NCBI RefSeq assembly: GCF_041435015.1
Contig: NZ_CP107989.1
Span: 62,001-126,000 of the forward strand
Direction: 5' to 3'
From: Streptomyces canus
GTDB lineage: Bacteria; Actinomycetota; Actinomycetes; Streptomycetales; Streptomycetaceae
Length of the DNA: 64,000 bases
The notes beneath the pieces were generated by a model. It made no database searches, was not told the origin of the DNA, and saw only the letters and a program-made list of their open reading frames with translations. Positions 35,862-45,153 of this stretch are shown piece by piece. The position numbers and the translations under genes were made by a program. How positions within the stretch are numbered: position 1 is the first letter of the stretch; the number at the start of each line of letters is the position of its first letter.

Positions 35862-36255
35862 GGCTCGGACCTGTGTGTTCGCCCCCTTTTTTTAGCCCGA
35901 ACGTGGGCGGTGTCGAGGACGACGCGGGTGACGTCGATGAGGCCGGCGTCGTCGAGGCGGTGCAGCACGGCTTCGTGCAGGCGGCCCCAGACGCCGGCTC
36001 TCGACCAGATCAGGAATCTGCGGTGGGCGGTCGACTTCGATATCCCGAAGCAGGGCGGCAGTTGGCGCCAGGCGCAGCCGCTGACCAGGACGTAGACGAT
36101 GGCCGCGAACAGCGTCTCATCGGGCGTGTCCTGCGTTCCGCCACCCTGGGGCCGCACTCTCGACGGCGGGATCAGCGGCTTCGCGATCTCCCACAACCCG
36201 TCCGCAACAATCCAACTCCACGTACCCCGCCCCAATACCGAGGTCAACGACGCCT
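35862..36255 (-). pseudogene. IS5-family transposase, 5' part with A7G5 slippery run
   Basis: The frame starts near 36250 and reads IVADGLWEIAKPLIPPSRVRP, LFAAIVYVLVSGCAWRQLPPCFGISKSTAHRRFLIW and VVLDTAHVRAKKRG. At 35882-35893 (minus strand AAAAAAAGGGGG) the frame changes so that HTGPSPVDR continues the IS5 ORFB, then homology stops at about 35862. This is the classic two-frame layout of IS427-type elements. Only the N-terminal half of the element is left. Confidence 0.85.
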
Positions 36256-36486
36256 CACCACGTAGGAAACGCCCTCTCAGGCTCAGTTCCCGGTTCGATC
36301 CGCCGGGACACAATGGACCGGCGCGCGGACCGACGTCGTGGAGACCACGACCGTCAGCCTCGCAGGGTCTTTGTCGGGTGGTTCCTGTCCCGTGGTCCCT
36401 CAGTGGTTCCTCTGTGGTTCCTGCTCCTTGAGCAGGGACGGGGACTGGCACGGTGGCTGATGCTCCGTTTCCAGTCCCCGGCCTAC

Positions 36487-38091
36487 TCAGGAGTGTTGTG
36501 TGCCCGGCATCGTCTCCCAGAACGCGCACTGGTGTTCCGTCGAGTACCGGTCGTCGTCGATCAGGGCACTCCTGCCCCCCGCCCGCAGCGCCAGCATCAG
36601 GCCCTTGCCGCTGTGATAGCCGGGCCAGATCGTCTGCCCGGCGACGGCCGGCCGGCCGGTCTTCGTGAACGCGCCCCAGTACCGCGTCATCTCGCGGGCG
36701 AGCCGGCGCTCGTCGGCGTTGAACAGCGGGGCGATGGGTGTGCCGTTGTTGAAGCTGGGCCAGATGTAGGCGAGTTCCGCGGCGTGGCCGGCCCCCCATA
36801 CGTAGCCGGGGATCTGCGTCAGGCCAGGCCCGGTCCGGTGGTCGAACTCGTACGCATAGGTGGGGGTGTACCTCTCGAGGGTCCGGGCGAGCGAGCGGAG
36901 TCCGCACCCGCCGATCCCCGAGATCATCCCCGAGTCGGTCATGATCCCGCCGATGAGGTACGCCGCGGTGAACCGGTCGGACGTATCGGGCCAGGGGTAG
37001 CGGGCGAGGACCTCGTCGGCCCGGGCTCCGGCGATGCCCTGGACGAAGGCGAGGTAGGCCTCCTTGCCCGCGCCTATGTAACCCGCGGCGAAGGTGCGGC
37101 CCTCGTCACGGGTGGCGCCGACGACCACGGGCACACGGGCGAACCCCCCGCTGTCCAGCGCCTCGCCCACTCCGGTCGGGAACGTCCCAGTCCCGTCCAC
37201 GAAGCCGGCCGAGAAGCTCCGGCTTGCGTCGAGGAGCGTACCCACCGAAGCTGACCGCAGACAGTCGAGGACGGCCGCCTGAGCCGTGCCGTCGCAGCCC
37301 GCCTGCCGGGCGAACGCCGTCCCGGCGGCCTCCGCCCGGGCCTGCGGTCCGCTGGTGCAGGAGCCGCTCTGGATCATGGCGCGGGCGAACAGCCCTCGCG
37401 AGCCGGGCGACACCAGATGCCCGCAGACGGACCAGCCGCCCGCGGACTCGCCGTCGATGGTGACCTCACCGGGGTCCCCGCCGAAGGCGGCGATGTTGCG
37501 CTGCACCCAGCGCAGCGCGGCCTGCTGGTCCATGAACCCGTAGTTGCCGGACTCGCCGCCCTCCTCGGTGAGGGCGGGCAGGCCGAGGAAGCCGAAGGCG
37601 CCGAGTCGGTAGTTGAGCGAGACGCCGATGACACCCGTCTCCTTGACGAGCTCCGACTCGTCGTTCTGCGAGCCGCTGCCGTTGGTCAGGCCACCGCCGT
37701 GGATGAAGACGTGCACCGGAAGGCGGGCGCCGGCCCGTATGCCCGACGGCCGCCACACGTTGACGTCGAGGCAGTCCTCGGTCTCGCTGCGTGGTCCGTT
37801 GCCGCTGGGCAGTACGGGGCAGGGATTGCCGAAGTCGGCCGCCTCCCGGACGCCGGTCCACCGCGCTGCGGGCCGCGGCGGCTTCCAGCGCAGGGAGCCG
37901 GTGGGCGCCGCCGCGTAGGGGATGCCGAGGAACCTCTCGACGCCCTTCGAGGTGGCGCCGCGCACAGCGCCCTTGTCGGTGGGCACCACGGTCGGCGCAC
38001 TCGCGGAAGCCGTCGCGGGCAGCAGCCCGACGACGGCGAGGGACATGACTAACGCGCCGCCCAGGACACTGCGGATTCTGCTGACAGTCAC
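36487..38091 (-). CDS. Secreted type B carboxylesterase/lipase
   Basis: 534 residues from GTG 38091, preceded by AGAGAGG. A signal peptide (SVLGGALVMSLAVVGLLPATASA) is followed by a complete carboxylesterase family fold: GIPYAAAPTGSLRWKPP, IHGGGL oxyanion loop, EDCLDVNVWRP, Ser216 in GESAGG, and a late His in GAGHAAEL. It hydrolyses carboxylic esters outside the cell. The GH3 gene lies about 140 bp upstream on the same strand, suggesting joint use of plant-type glycosidic or ester substrates. Confidence 0.93.
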   Translation of the reverse strand: MTVSRIRSVLGGALVMSLAVVGLLPATASASAPTVVPTDKGAVRGATSKGVERFLGIPYAAAPTGSLRWKPPRPAARWTGVREAADFGNPCPVLPSGNGPRSETEDCLDVNVWRPSGIRAGARLPVHVFIHGGGLTNGSGSQNDESELVKETGVIGVSLNYRLGAFGFLGLPALTEEGGESGNYGFMDQQAALRWVQRNIAAFGGDPGEVTIDGESAGGWSVCGHLVSPGSRGLFARAMIQSGSCTSGPQARAEAAGTAFARQAGCDGTAQAAVLDCLRSASVGTLLDASRSFSAGFVDGTGTFPTGVGEALDSGGFARVPVVVGATRDEGRTFAAGYIGAGKEAYLAFVQGIAGARADEVLARYPWPDTSDRFTAAYLIGGIMTDSGMISGIGGCGLRSLARTLERYTPTYAYEFDHRTGPGLTQIPGYVWGAGHAAELAYIWPSFNNGTPIAPLFNADERRLAREMTRYWGAFTKTGRPAVAGQTIWPGYHSGKGLMLALRAGGRSALIDDDRYSTEHQCAFWETMPGTQHS

Positions 38092-38230
38092 GGATGAGAA
38101 CCTCTCTGGCCGGGTGCCGGCCGCGGCGGCGCGGCCGGCCACTCTAGGTGGTTGGGGAGGGAGCCGGGCCTGGGCGGGCCCGGCATCAGACGCGGCTCGG
38201 CACCCGGTTGACAGTGCGAGCCGCGTACGG

Positions 38231-40684
38231 TCAGTGCGTGACGTCGACCCCGCCGTGCAGGGGGAGCGTCCGCGACGAGGAGCCGACCCACACCTCCCGG
38301 TGCCCGGTGCCGAGCACCCAGGCGTGGGAGGACGTCTTCCAGTACTTCAACTGCTGGGCGTCGACCCGGATGCGTACGGTCTTCGACTCACCGGCGCGCA
38401 GATGCACCTTCTCGTAGCCGCCGAGCGAGCGCACCGCCTGCGGCGCGGTGGTCTTCGGGCTCGCACCGACGTAGACCTGGGCGACCTCGTCGCCGTCACG
38501 GGTGCCGGTGTTCTTCAGGGTGAACGAGACGGTCACCCCGCCGTGACTCTGCCGTACCGCGAGGTCGCGGTAGGCGAAGGAGGTGTACGACAGGCCGTGA
38601 CCGAAGGGGAACAGCGGGGCGGCCTTCTCCTTGTCGTACCAGCGGTAGCCCACGTAGACGCCCTCGGAGTAGTTCTCCTGGTTGTCCACTCCCGGGTACC
38701 TGAGCGGGTCGCCGGCGACCGGTGTGGCGGACTCGCTCGCGGGGAACGTCTGGGTGGTCTTGCCCGACGGGTTCACGTCGCCGTAGAGCAGCCGGGCGGT
38801 GGCCTCGGCCCCGTTTTCCCCGGGGTAGTACGTGTCGAGCACCGCCTTGACCTTGGACAGCCATGGCATGGTGACCGACGATCCTGTGTTGAGGACGACG
38901 ATCGTGTTCGGGTTGGCGTCGGCGACGGCGGAGATGAGCCCGTTCTGGTCGGCCGGCAGGGAGAGGCTCTTCCGGTCGAAGCCCTCGGTACCGTCGTCGT
39001 AGGCGAAGACGATAGGGGTCTTCACCTGGCGGGCCAGGGCCACGGCCTGCTCCCGGGCGGCCCGCGCGGCCTGCGGGGTGACCCAGTTCAGCCGGATCTT
39101 GGTCGGTGCGCCCTGGATCGCGGAGGCGCCGGCCGCGATGCTGTGCGTTCCCGCCGTCAGGTGCACGTTGGCGGTGCTGGAGCCCAGGAAGCCGGTGATG
39201 ACGCTCTTGCCGTCGATCTTCAGCGTGCCGTATGCCGCGGGAAGGTCGTAGACGAAGGAATAGTCGCCGTCGGCCGGCACGGTGAGGGTGCCGCTGTAGT
39301 TGAAGGAGTCGTCCGGTGTGACGGGGATCGTGCCGTCCGAGCCGACCGGCAGGGCGGGGTTGAGGGCCGTCGCGGGAATGGGGGCGCCGGTGTTGTCGCC
39401 GCCGGCGGCGTAGCGCACCCTGGCATTCCGGCCGGCCCGCTGCGTGATGGTGGCCAGCGGCGAGGACGCGGAGTCCGGTACGACGTAGGAGCTGCCGCCG
39501 CCGGTGACCTTCGGCGTCTTCGCCGTGGGGCCGATGAGTCCGATGCTGGTGTCCTTGCCGGTCAGCGGAAGGGCCTTGCTGGTGTTCTTCAGCAGGACGG
39601 AGCCGGACTCGGCCACCTTCTGCGCGATCTGGGCGCCGCCCTTCGGGTCGCGCGCGGGCCGTCGGCCCGCGGCGCCGTCGAGGAGACCGAATTTATTCAT
39701 CTGGCCCAGGATGCGGGCGACCGCGTCGTTCAGCTCCGAGACCGGAATGGTGCCGTTCGTGATCGCGGTCTTCAGTTCGTCGCCCAGAAAGACGCCGCTC
39801 GGCATCTCCTGGTCAAGGCCGTTCACGATGTCGGTCGTCGCGTGGGCCGCGCCCCAGTCCGACATGACCCAACCCTTGAAGCCCCACTGCTCTTTGAGGA
39901 TCGAGTCGAGCAGTTCGTCGCTGGCACAGCCGTGCTTGCCGTTCACCGAGTTGTACGAGCACATCACCGCACCGGCGCCGGCCTTGACCGCGGCCTCGAA
40001 GGCGGGCAGCTCGATCTGACGCAGGGTCTGTTCGTCGACGTTGACGTTCACCCCCATGCGGTTGTCTTCCTGGTTGTTCTCCGCGTAGTGCTTGACGGTG
40101 GCGATCAGGCCCTGGCTCTGCACGCCCGCGATCTCGCCGGACACCATGCGGGAGCTGAGCAGCGGGTCCTCGCTGAAGGTCTCGAAGTTCCGCCCCGCGT
40201 ACGGCACCCGGATGATGTTCGTCATCGGGGAGAGCAGCACGTCCTGGCCGAGCGCACGGCCGTCGTGTCCGATGACCTGGCCGAACGTACGGGCCAGCCG
40301 GTCGTCGAAGGACGAGGCGAGCGCGACCGGCGCCGGCATCGCGGTGGCGTGCGCGTTGACCCGGACGCCCGCCGGCCCGTCGGTGAGCCGCAGTTCGGGG
40401 ATGCCGAGGCGAGGAACCCCGGGGATGTATCCGGCCTGGCCGAGTTTACGGGGATCGGTGCCTCCATGGACGAAGGACAACTTCTCGTCCAGCGACATCC
40501 TCGCGATGAGGGTGGCGACGCGGGGAGACGCGCTGCCGGTGCCCCGGGCGTCACCCGCGCCCGAGGCGCCGGGGGCCACGGCCGTGCCGGCGGCGAGGAG
40601 CATCGCGCTCGCTCCCGCGATCAGGCCGGAGCGGCGCAACCGGCCTTTCCTGCGACGTCGTACCGATGTCCGAGTTAACTCCAT
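38231..40684 (-). CDS. Secreted GH3 beta-glucosidase with PA14 insert and fibronectin-III-like tail
   Basis: 817 residues. An Arg-rich start and hydrophobic stretch (SGLIAGASAMLLAAGTAVAPGASG) suggest a signal peptide. The GH3 barrel follows (KHYAENN near 198-204) with the nucleophile Asp276 in VMSDWGA. A PA14-like insert lies at about 420-560 (DDSFNYSGTLTVPADGDYSFVYDLPA, then LTAGTHSIA). The C-terminal part includes PFGHGLSYTSFAY and a fibronectin-III-like end. These enzymes cut beta-linked glucose, xylose or similar from oligosaccharides or glycosides. ATG 40684 is the likely start. Confidence 0.93.
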   Translation of the reverse strand: MELTRTSVRRRRKGRLRRSGLIAGASAMLLAAGTAVAPGASGAGDARGTGSASPRVATLIARMSLDEKLSFVHGGTDPRKLGQAGYIPGVPRLGIPELRLTDGPAGVRVNAHATAMPAPVALASSFDDRLARTFGQVIGHDGRALGQDVLLSPMTNIIRVPYAGRNFETFSEDPLLSSRMVSGEIAGVQSQGLIATVKHYAENNQEDNRMGVNVNVDEQTLRQIELPAFEAAVKAGAGAVMCSYNSVNGKHGCASDELLDSILKEQWGFKGWVMSDWGAAHATTDIVNGLDQEMPSGVFLGDELKTAITNGTIPVSELNDAVARILGQMNKFGLLDGAAGRRPARDPKGGAQIAQKVAESGSVLLKNTSKALPLTGKDTSIGLIGPTAKTPKVTGGGSSYVVPDSASSPLATITQRAGRNARVRYAAGGDNTGAPIPATALNPALPVGSDGTIPVTPDDSFNYSGTLTVPADGDYSFVYDLPAAYGTLKIDGKSVITGFLGSSTANVHLTAGTHSIAAGASAIQGAPTKIRLNWVTPQAARAAREQAVALARQVKTPIVFAYDDGTEGFDRKSLSLPADQNGLISAVADANPNTIVVLNTGSSVTMPWLSKVKAVLDTYYPGENGAEATARLLYGDVNPSGKTTQTFPASESATPVAGDPLRYPGVDNQENYSEGVYVGYRWYDKEKAAPLFPFGHGLSYTSFAYRDLAVRQSHGGVTVSFTLKNTGTRDGDEVAQVYVGASPKTTAPQAVRSLGGYEKVHLRAGESKTVRIRVDAQQLKYWKTSSHAWVLGTGHREVWVGSSSRTLPLHGGVDVTH

Positions 40685-40715
40685 GCGGGCTCCTCTTCAA
40701 CGAATGCTCGACGGT

Positions 40716-40865
40716 TCACATGCACTCGCCCAGATCGTCCGCGAAGCCGCCGATGAGCGCCCCCAGCACCGGAAGCAGGACCAGCGCGACCAGTACCGAG
40801 GCCCTTTGGGTCATGGTGACCAGCGGGAGGACGGCGATCGTGGCGAAGCCCAGAACTGCCGGCAT
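40716..40865 (-). pseudogene. N-terminal scrap of a CitMHS-type transporter
   Basis: From ATG 40865 about 49 codons (MPAVLGFATIAVLPLVTMTQ, then ALVLLPVLGALIGGFADDLGE) look like the first membrane segments of CitMHS-family citrate/cation transporters. The frame then stops. The rest of the gene is missing. Confidence 0.5.
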
Positions 40866-41040
40866 GGCGGCGCTCGCTTTCTCGAGGACGGGCCCTCGGC
40901 GGCGGGGCGGAGTCGGGCAAGGGCAAGCCGAGGTGTTACGCGAGAGTTTCGAAGCACCACCGGATCGGTGTCCAGCATCAAACCGAGATCTGTCCATGCG
41001 ATGAACGCATCAATCAACGCGGGCGAGCCCTGCACTCGTC

Positions 41041-41460
41041 GGCCATGGAGGCCACCGCCTCGCGACAACTGACGGCGTACACGGCCGTCGCGGGCTGACC
41101 GTGGACGCCTGGACGATCATGCCGTTCGACTTCGGCGGCCCGGGCCAGAACATGGGCACCCTCACCCAGCGGGCGGCCGAGGGGCTGAAGAACGCGTACG
41201 GCTACAGCGACGACGCGGCCTACCGCGCCATGGGCATCTCGTCGATGAACGGCATCACCGACGACAACGAAACCGTCACCACCACCGACTTCCAGACCAT
41301 CCTCAGCTACGCACAGGCCCACCACCTGGCGCGGTTGACGTTCTGGTCCGCGAACCGTGACCGCCCCTGCCCGGGTGCCTACCCGAACGACGACACCAGC
41401 TCAGGCCTGAGCCAGAGCAACTGGCAGTTCACCAGCATCTTCGCCCGGTACACCGGCTGA
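41041..41460 (+). pseudogene. GH18 chitinase, C-terminal fragment
   Basis: The frame WTIMPFDFGGPGQNMG, then LKNAYGYSDDAAYRAMGISSMNGITDDNETVT and AHHLARLTFWSANRDRPCPG, matches the last third of a GH18 chitinase. The DxxDxDxE catalytic motif lies upstream and is not present. The open frame continues a little before the first Val at 41101. The start and catalytic half are lost. Confidence 0.75.
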
Positions 41461-41677
41461 CGCACACACTCCGCACCCGAACCCCGACTCCCCTCACGAC
41501 GGAAGCGTCCCTGCTCCGACGGAGGGGATCGCCCGGCCTCCATCCCTGCCGAGAGCGCCCATGGCGGCGGTTGCCACCAGGTGAAAAGCAACCGGCCATC
41601 AGCGAGCCGTCCGACCACGGCAGCCCACGCCCCCTGAGCAACTCCCCCTTGACCACACGGAAAGGATCGACCAGAAG

Positions 41678-42760
41678 ATGACCACCGTCCGATCCGGCTC
41701 CACCCGCGCGCTCCTGCGGGTCCTGCTCCTGCTGGCCACGCTGCTGGGCCTCTCGGCCGTACCGCCCGTTGCGCAGGCGGGCACCGCCGCGACCCCGTTC
41801 AAGGTCCTCGCCCTTTACAGCGGCACTTACGACGCGGCGCACATCGACTTCGACAAGGAGGCGAACGTCTGGTTCCCGCAGCAGGCGTCCGCCAACGGCT
41901 TCACCTACACGGCCAGTACCAACTGGGACCTGCTCGCCAACGGCGGGGTCAACTCCTACCAAGTCGTCCTGTTTCTGGGCGATCTGCCGCATAGGTCCGC
42001 CCAACGTTCGGGTTTCGAGGCGTACATGAGGGGTGGGGGCGGCTTCATGGGCTTCCATGTCTCGGCGTTCACGACCGACGCGGCAAGTTGGTCCTGGTAC
42101 CACAACACATTCCTGGGGTCAGGCGACTTCGCGTCCAACACCTGGGGGCCGACCGCGGTGACCCTGAAGGTGGAGGACCACACGAGCCCGGCCACCGTGA
42201 ACCTGCCGGCCACATTCACCTCGTCGGTCAGCGAGTGGTACAGCTGGTCCAAGGACCTGCGGCAGAACCCGGACATCAAGATCCTGGCATCGATCGACCC
42301 CAGCAGTTTCCCGGTCGGCACCGACCCCAACCAGTCCTGGTACAGCGGCTATTACCCGACCCTGTGGACCAACACGAAGTACAAGATGCTGTACGCGAAC
42401 TTCGGCCACAACGCGATGAACTACGCGACCAACACGCGGCTCTCGTCGACGTTCGCGAGCGCGATGCAGAACCGGTTCCTGCTTGACGGGCTCAAGTGGC
42501 TGGGCGGAGGCGGCACCACGACGCCACCGACCGGCGACCAGATCTCCGAGACGGCCTGGTACACCGTTCAGAACGGGCGGCAACGGCACGTGCGTGGACG
42601 CCCGTTCGGCAGCCACAACGAACGGGACGGCAATCCAGCGGTACGCCTGCAACGGCACGACCGCGCAGGAGCACCAGTTCCGGAGCAAGGACGCCGGGTA
42701 CATGCAGCTGACCACCCGCGGCAACCCCGCGCAGGCGATCGACGTGCGCGACCGGACGAG
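41678..42760 (+). pseudogene. Secreted ThuA-domain protein with a frameshifted ricin-type lectin tail
   Basis: ATG 41678 starts a signal peptide (LLRVLLLLATLLGLSAVPPVAQA) and a complete ThuA domain of about 230 residues (FKVLALYSGTYDAAHIDF, FLGDLPHRSAQRSGFEAYM, GGGGFMGFHVSAF). At about 42577 an extra G in a GGG run moves the lectin domain out of frame. Its continuation GTCVDARSAATTNGTAIQRYAC, EHQFRSK, MQLTTRGNPAQAIDV is in another frame and ends by about 42760. The ThuA part may still be made with a wrong tail of about 80 residues (stop at 42796). Confidence 0.8.
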
Positions 42761-42820
42761 TGCGGCAGCGCTCCCCGAGCCTTCGCCCTCCTTTGATGTT
42801 CCAGGGGGCGTTCGCGTGTG

Positions 42821-43999
42821 TCACCGGGGCACCTCGGTGCTCCGGCCGGCCGTGATGGCGGTGAGGAGGGGGAACGCGATGAGCAGCGCGACCGCGACGA
42901 GGAGTCCGCTCGCCCAGAGCGGCCCGAGGGTCCCGGCTTCGGTGCTGAGGCTGGCCGCAGCGATGACGGGGCCGACGGCGGCGCCCACGTTGAGCGCCGC
43001 GGTCGCATACGAGCCGGCCATGGTGGGGGCTCCCGCGGCCTCGTAGAGGACCCGCGTAATCAGCGTGCTGCCCAGCGCGAACGACAACGCGCCCTGCACG
43101 AACACGAGGATGAACAGGGCGACCGGCATGTTGGCCAGCATCGCCAGGGCCGGCCAGCCGATGAGCAGCAGCGGGCCGCCGACTGCGAGGACCGGACCGG
43201 GACGCCGGTCGGACAGCCGGCCGGCGACGGTGACGCCCACGAAGGAACCGGCACCGAAGAGCACCAGAGCGACAGAGATCCACAACTCCCCCAGCCCGGC
43301 GCTGGCGGTCACCACGGGAGCGAGGAAGGTGAGGCTTGCGAAAGTTGCCGCGTTCACCAGTGCGCCAAGCAGCATCACCAGGATCAATGGCTGGCTTGTG
43401 AGCTGGGCGAGCTCCGCTCGCAACGCCGGCCTGCCAGTCGCCCCATCCTCATCACGTCCTGCTGGGATTGCCTTCAGGATGCGGAGAGCCGCCGGCAGGC
43501 AGAGAGCGGCGACGGCCCAGAATGTGGTGCGCCAGCCGAGCAACGTGCCGAGCACCGATCCGCCAGGGACACCGGCGATCGTGGCCACCGTCGTGCCTGA
43601 CAGCAGTACCGCCAGCGCGCGTCCCTTCTTTTCCGGTGAGACCAGCGTGGCGGTAGCCGTCAGCGCGACGGCAAGGAATCCTGCGTTCGCGAGCGCGGCG
43701 ACGACTCGGGTGGTGAACAGGATGGGGAAGCTGGTGGTGACGGCGCCCACGGCGTGTGCTGCCGCGAAAGTGAGGATGAACCCGAAAAGGCTGGAGCGCT
43801 TGGGCCACGTGCGGGCAAGCGCGGCCACAAGGGGAGCGCCGACGATCATGCCGACCGCGAAGGCCGAGCTGAGTGTGCCGGCTGTCGCTACTGGGACATC
43901 GAGGTCTGAGGCGATGTCCGGCAGGAGGCCGGCGAGCATGAATTCCGAGGTGCCCATGGCGAAGACGGCCATGGCGAGCAGGTACAGCGGGAGAGGCAT
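42821..43999 (-). CDS. Cmx/CmlR-type MFS drug efflux protein
   Basis: 392 residues from ATG 43999, with GGAG 8 nt before it; a longer frame reaches 44068. About 12 transmembrane segments. The sequence closely follows the Cmx/CmlR chloramphenicol exporter group: MGTSEFMLAGLLPDIASDLDV at the start, GRALAVLLSGTTVATIAGVPGG, and GSTLITRVLYEAAGAPTMAGSYATAALN. Chloramphenicol or a related substrate is inferred from family. A hairpin in the 5' leader (44123-44151) could be attenuation-like control, but no clear leader peptide was established. Confidence 0.88.
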   Translation of the reverse strand: MPLPLYLLAMAVFAMGTSEFMLAGLLPDIASDLDVPVATAGTLSSAFAVGMIVGAPLVAALARTWPKRSSLFGFILTFAAAHAVGAVTTSFPILFTTRVVAALANAGFLAVALTATATLVSPEKKGRALAVLLSGTTVATIAGVPGGSVLGTLLGWRTTFWAVAALCLPAALRILKAIPAGRDEDGATGRPALRAELAQLTSQPLILVMLLGALVNAATFASLTFLAPVVTASAGLGELWISVALVLFGAGSFVGVTVAGRLSDRRPGPVLAVGGPLLLIGWPALAMLANMPVALFILVFVQGALSFALGSTLITRVLYEAAGAPTMAGSYATAALNVGAAVGPVIAAASLSTEAGTLGPLWASGLLVAVALLIAFPLLTAITAGRSTEVPR

Positions 44000-44122
44000 C
44001 GAGTGGCTCCGAGGTGAGGAGAGGCACGAGAAGGTCATCTCGTCACCGCGGCCAGCCCCAAGGCACACTCGCCCGGCCGCAGAATGCGGCGCGACGTCAG
44101 GGCTTACGAGCTCAGTGGTTCA

Positions 44123-44151
44123 GGGGGCTGACGGCGTGACCGAAAGCCCCC
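44123..44151 (-). promoter_or_regulatory. Leader hairpin upstream of the efflux gene
   Basis: GGGGGCT (44123-44129) pairs with AGCCCCC (44145-44151), loop 15 nt. It lies about 125 bp before the efflux start. Related exporters are known to use leader hairpins for attenuation. Confidence 0.4.
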
Positions 44152-44508
44152 ACCTTGTCTGACTCAGGACTCGACATGGCCCGCACGGTACCCGACCGAT
44201 GCCCGCCGAAGCACCTTGGTTTCACTGACAGCGGCCTGTGTCACCAACGGGCCATGGCGCTGCCCGATGCGACTCCCAGGTTCGGCCCATCACGCCCCCT
44301 TCGAACGCACTCAGTCAGCACCGATGCGACGTGTATCCATTCGTGTCCTGTGGGATGTCGTGATCGTTGCAGGACTGGGTTTGGTCCGGGCATCACCGGA
44401 CCTTGAGTGAGCTGTCGGACCGTTGGAAACCGAGAAGTGACTGCATTCGGTCGGACAGCGGCCTCGAGAACAGCTGGGCCAGGGGAGCGCAACTTTGTGG
44501 AGGGTGCG
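44152..44508. other. Promoter region between efflux gene and ABC operon
   Basis: No gene supported. It contains a hairpin at 44383-44402 (GGTCCGG/CCGGACC, 6-nt loop) and the ribosome binding site GGAGGG at 44499-44504 of the ABC gene. Confidence 0.5.
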
Positions 44509-45153
44509 ATGGTGAGCTCGCGTGACCCGGTGCTGCGGGTGCGAGGTGTGCGGAAGGGCTACCGGCAGCGTCCTGTCCTGCGCGGAGTGTCGCTTGACCT
44601 TCTTGCGGGTCAACTGGCGGGCATCGTCGGTGAGAACGGCGCCGGCAAGAGCACGCTGCTGCGCATCCTGGCCGGAGATCTCGGCGCTGACAGTGGCGAA
44701 GTGGAGCGGGCTGGCCTGTTGGGCAGTTGCCCGCAGGACACCGTGCTCCACCAGGCTCTTACCGTCGAGCAGCACTTGCAGTTCTTCCAGAGCGCCTACG
44801 GCATCAGCAGCCTGACCAGGGCCTTCGAGTTGTTGGAGCGGTTGAACTTCAGCGACTACCGACACGATCGGGTGGCCGCGCTCAGCGGCGGCACACGCCA
44901 GAAACTCAACCTGGTTCTTGCCCTGATGCACGACCCTCAGGTGCTGCTCCTGGACGAGCCGTATCAGGGCTTCGACTGGGAGACCTACCTGCGGTTCTGG
45001 GATTTGGCAGCCGACTTGCGGGACCGGGGCTGCGCGGTACTGGTGGTCTCCCACCTTGCCTACGACGCCTCCCGCCTGGACACCCTGTACCGCCTTGAGG
45101 CCGGCGTACTGCAGGAGACGGAACAGACCGAAGTGGGGATGGCGCCGGTATGA
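44509..45153 (+). CDS. ABC transporter ATP-binding protein
   Basis: 214 residues from ATG 44509. GGAGGG precedes it. Walker A GENGAGKST at 41-49, Q-loop near CPQDTVLH, signature LSGGTRQK, Walker B VLLLDEPYQGFD and the switch His in VVSHLAYDA are all intact. The protein is short, as for ABC-2 exporters. Its stop overlaps the permease start (ATGA, 45150-45153). Together with the permease it should export a hydrophobic product. Context with prenyl synthases suggests a lipid or terpenoid. Confidence 0.92.
   Translation: MVSSRDPVLRVRGVRKGYRQRPVLRGVSLDLLAGQLAGIVGENGAGKSTLLRILAGDLGADSGEVERAGLLGSCPQDTVLHQALTVEQHLQFFQSAYGISSLTRAFELLERLNFSDYRHDRVAALSGGTRQKLNLVLALMHDPQVLLLDEPYQGFDWETYLRFWDLAADLRDRGCAVLVVSHLAYDASRLDTLYRLEAGVLQETEQTEVGMAPV

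Noticed and set aside
37922..40678. Long plus-strand open frame opposite the GH3 gene
   Set aside because: Antisense shadow; Arg/Gly/Val-rich translation without domains, while the GH3 frame has all catalytic motifs.
43999..44151. Leader peptide controlling the efflux gene
   Set aside because: Short frames exist, but none has a ribosome binding site with a position that would alternate with the hairpin convincingly.
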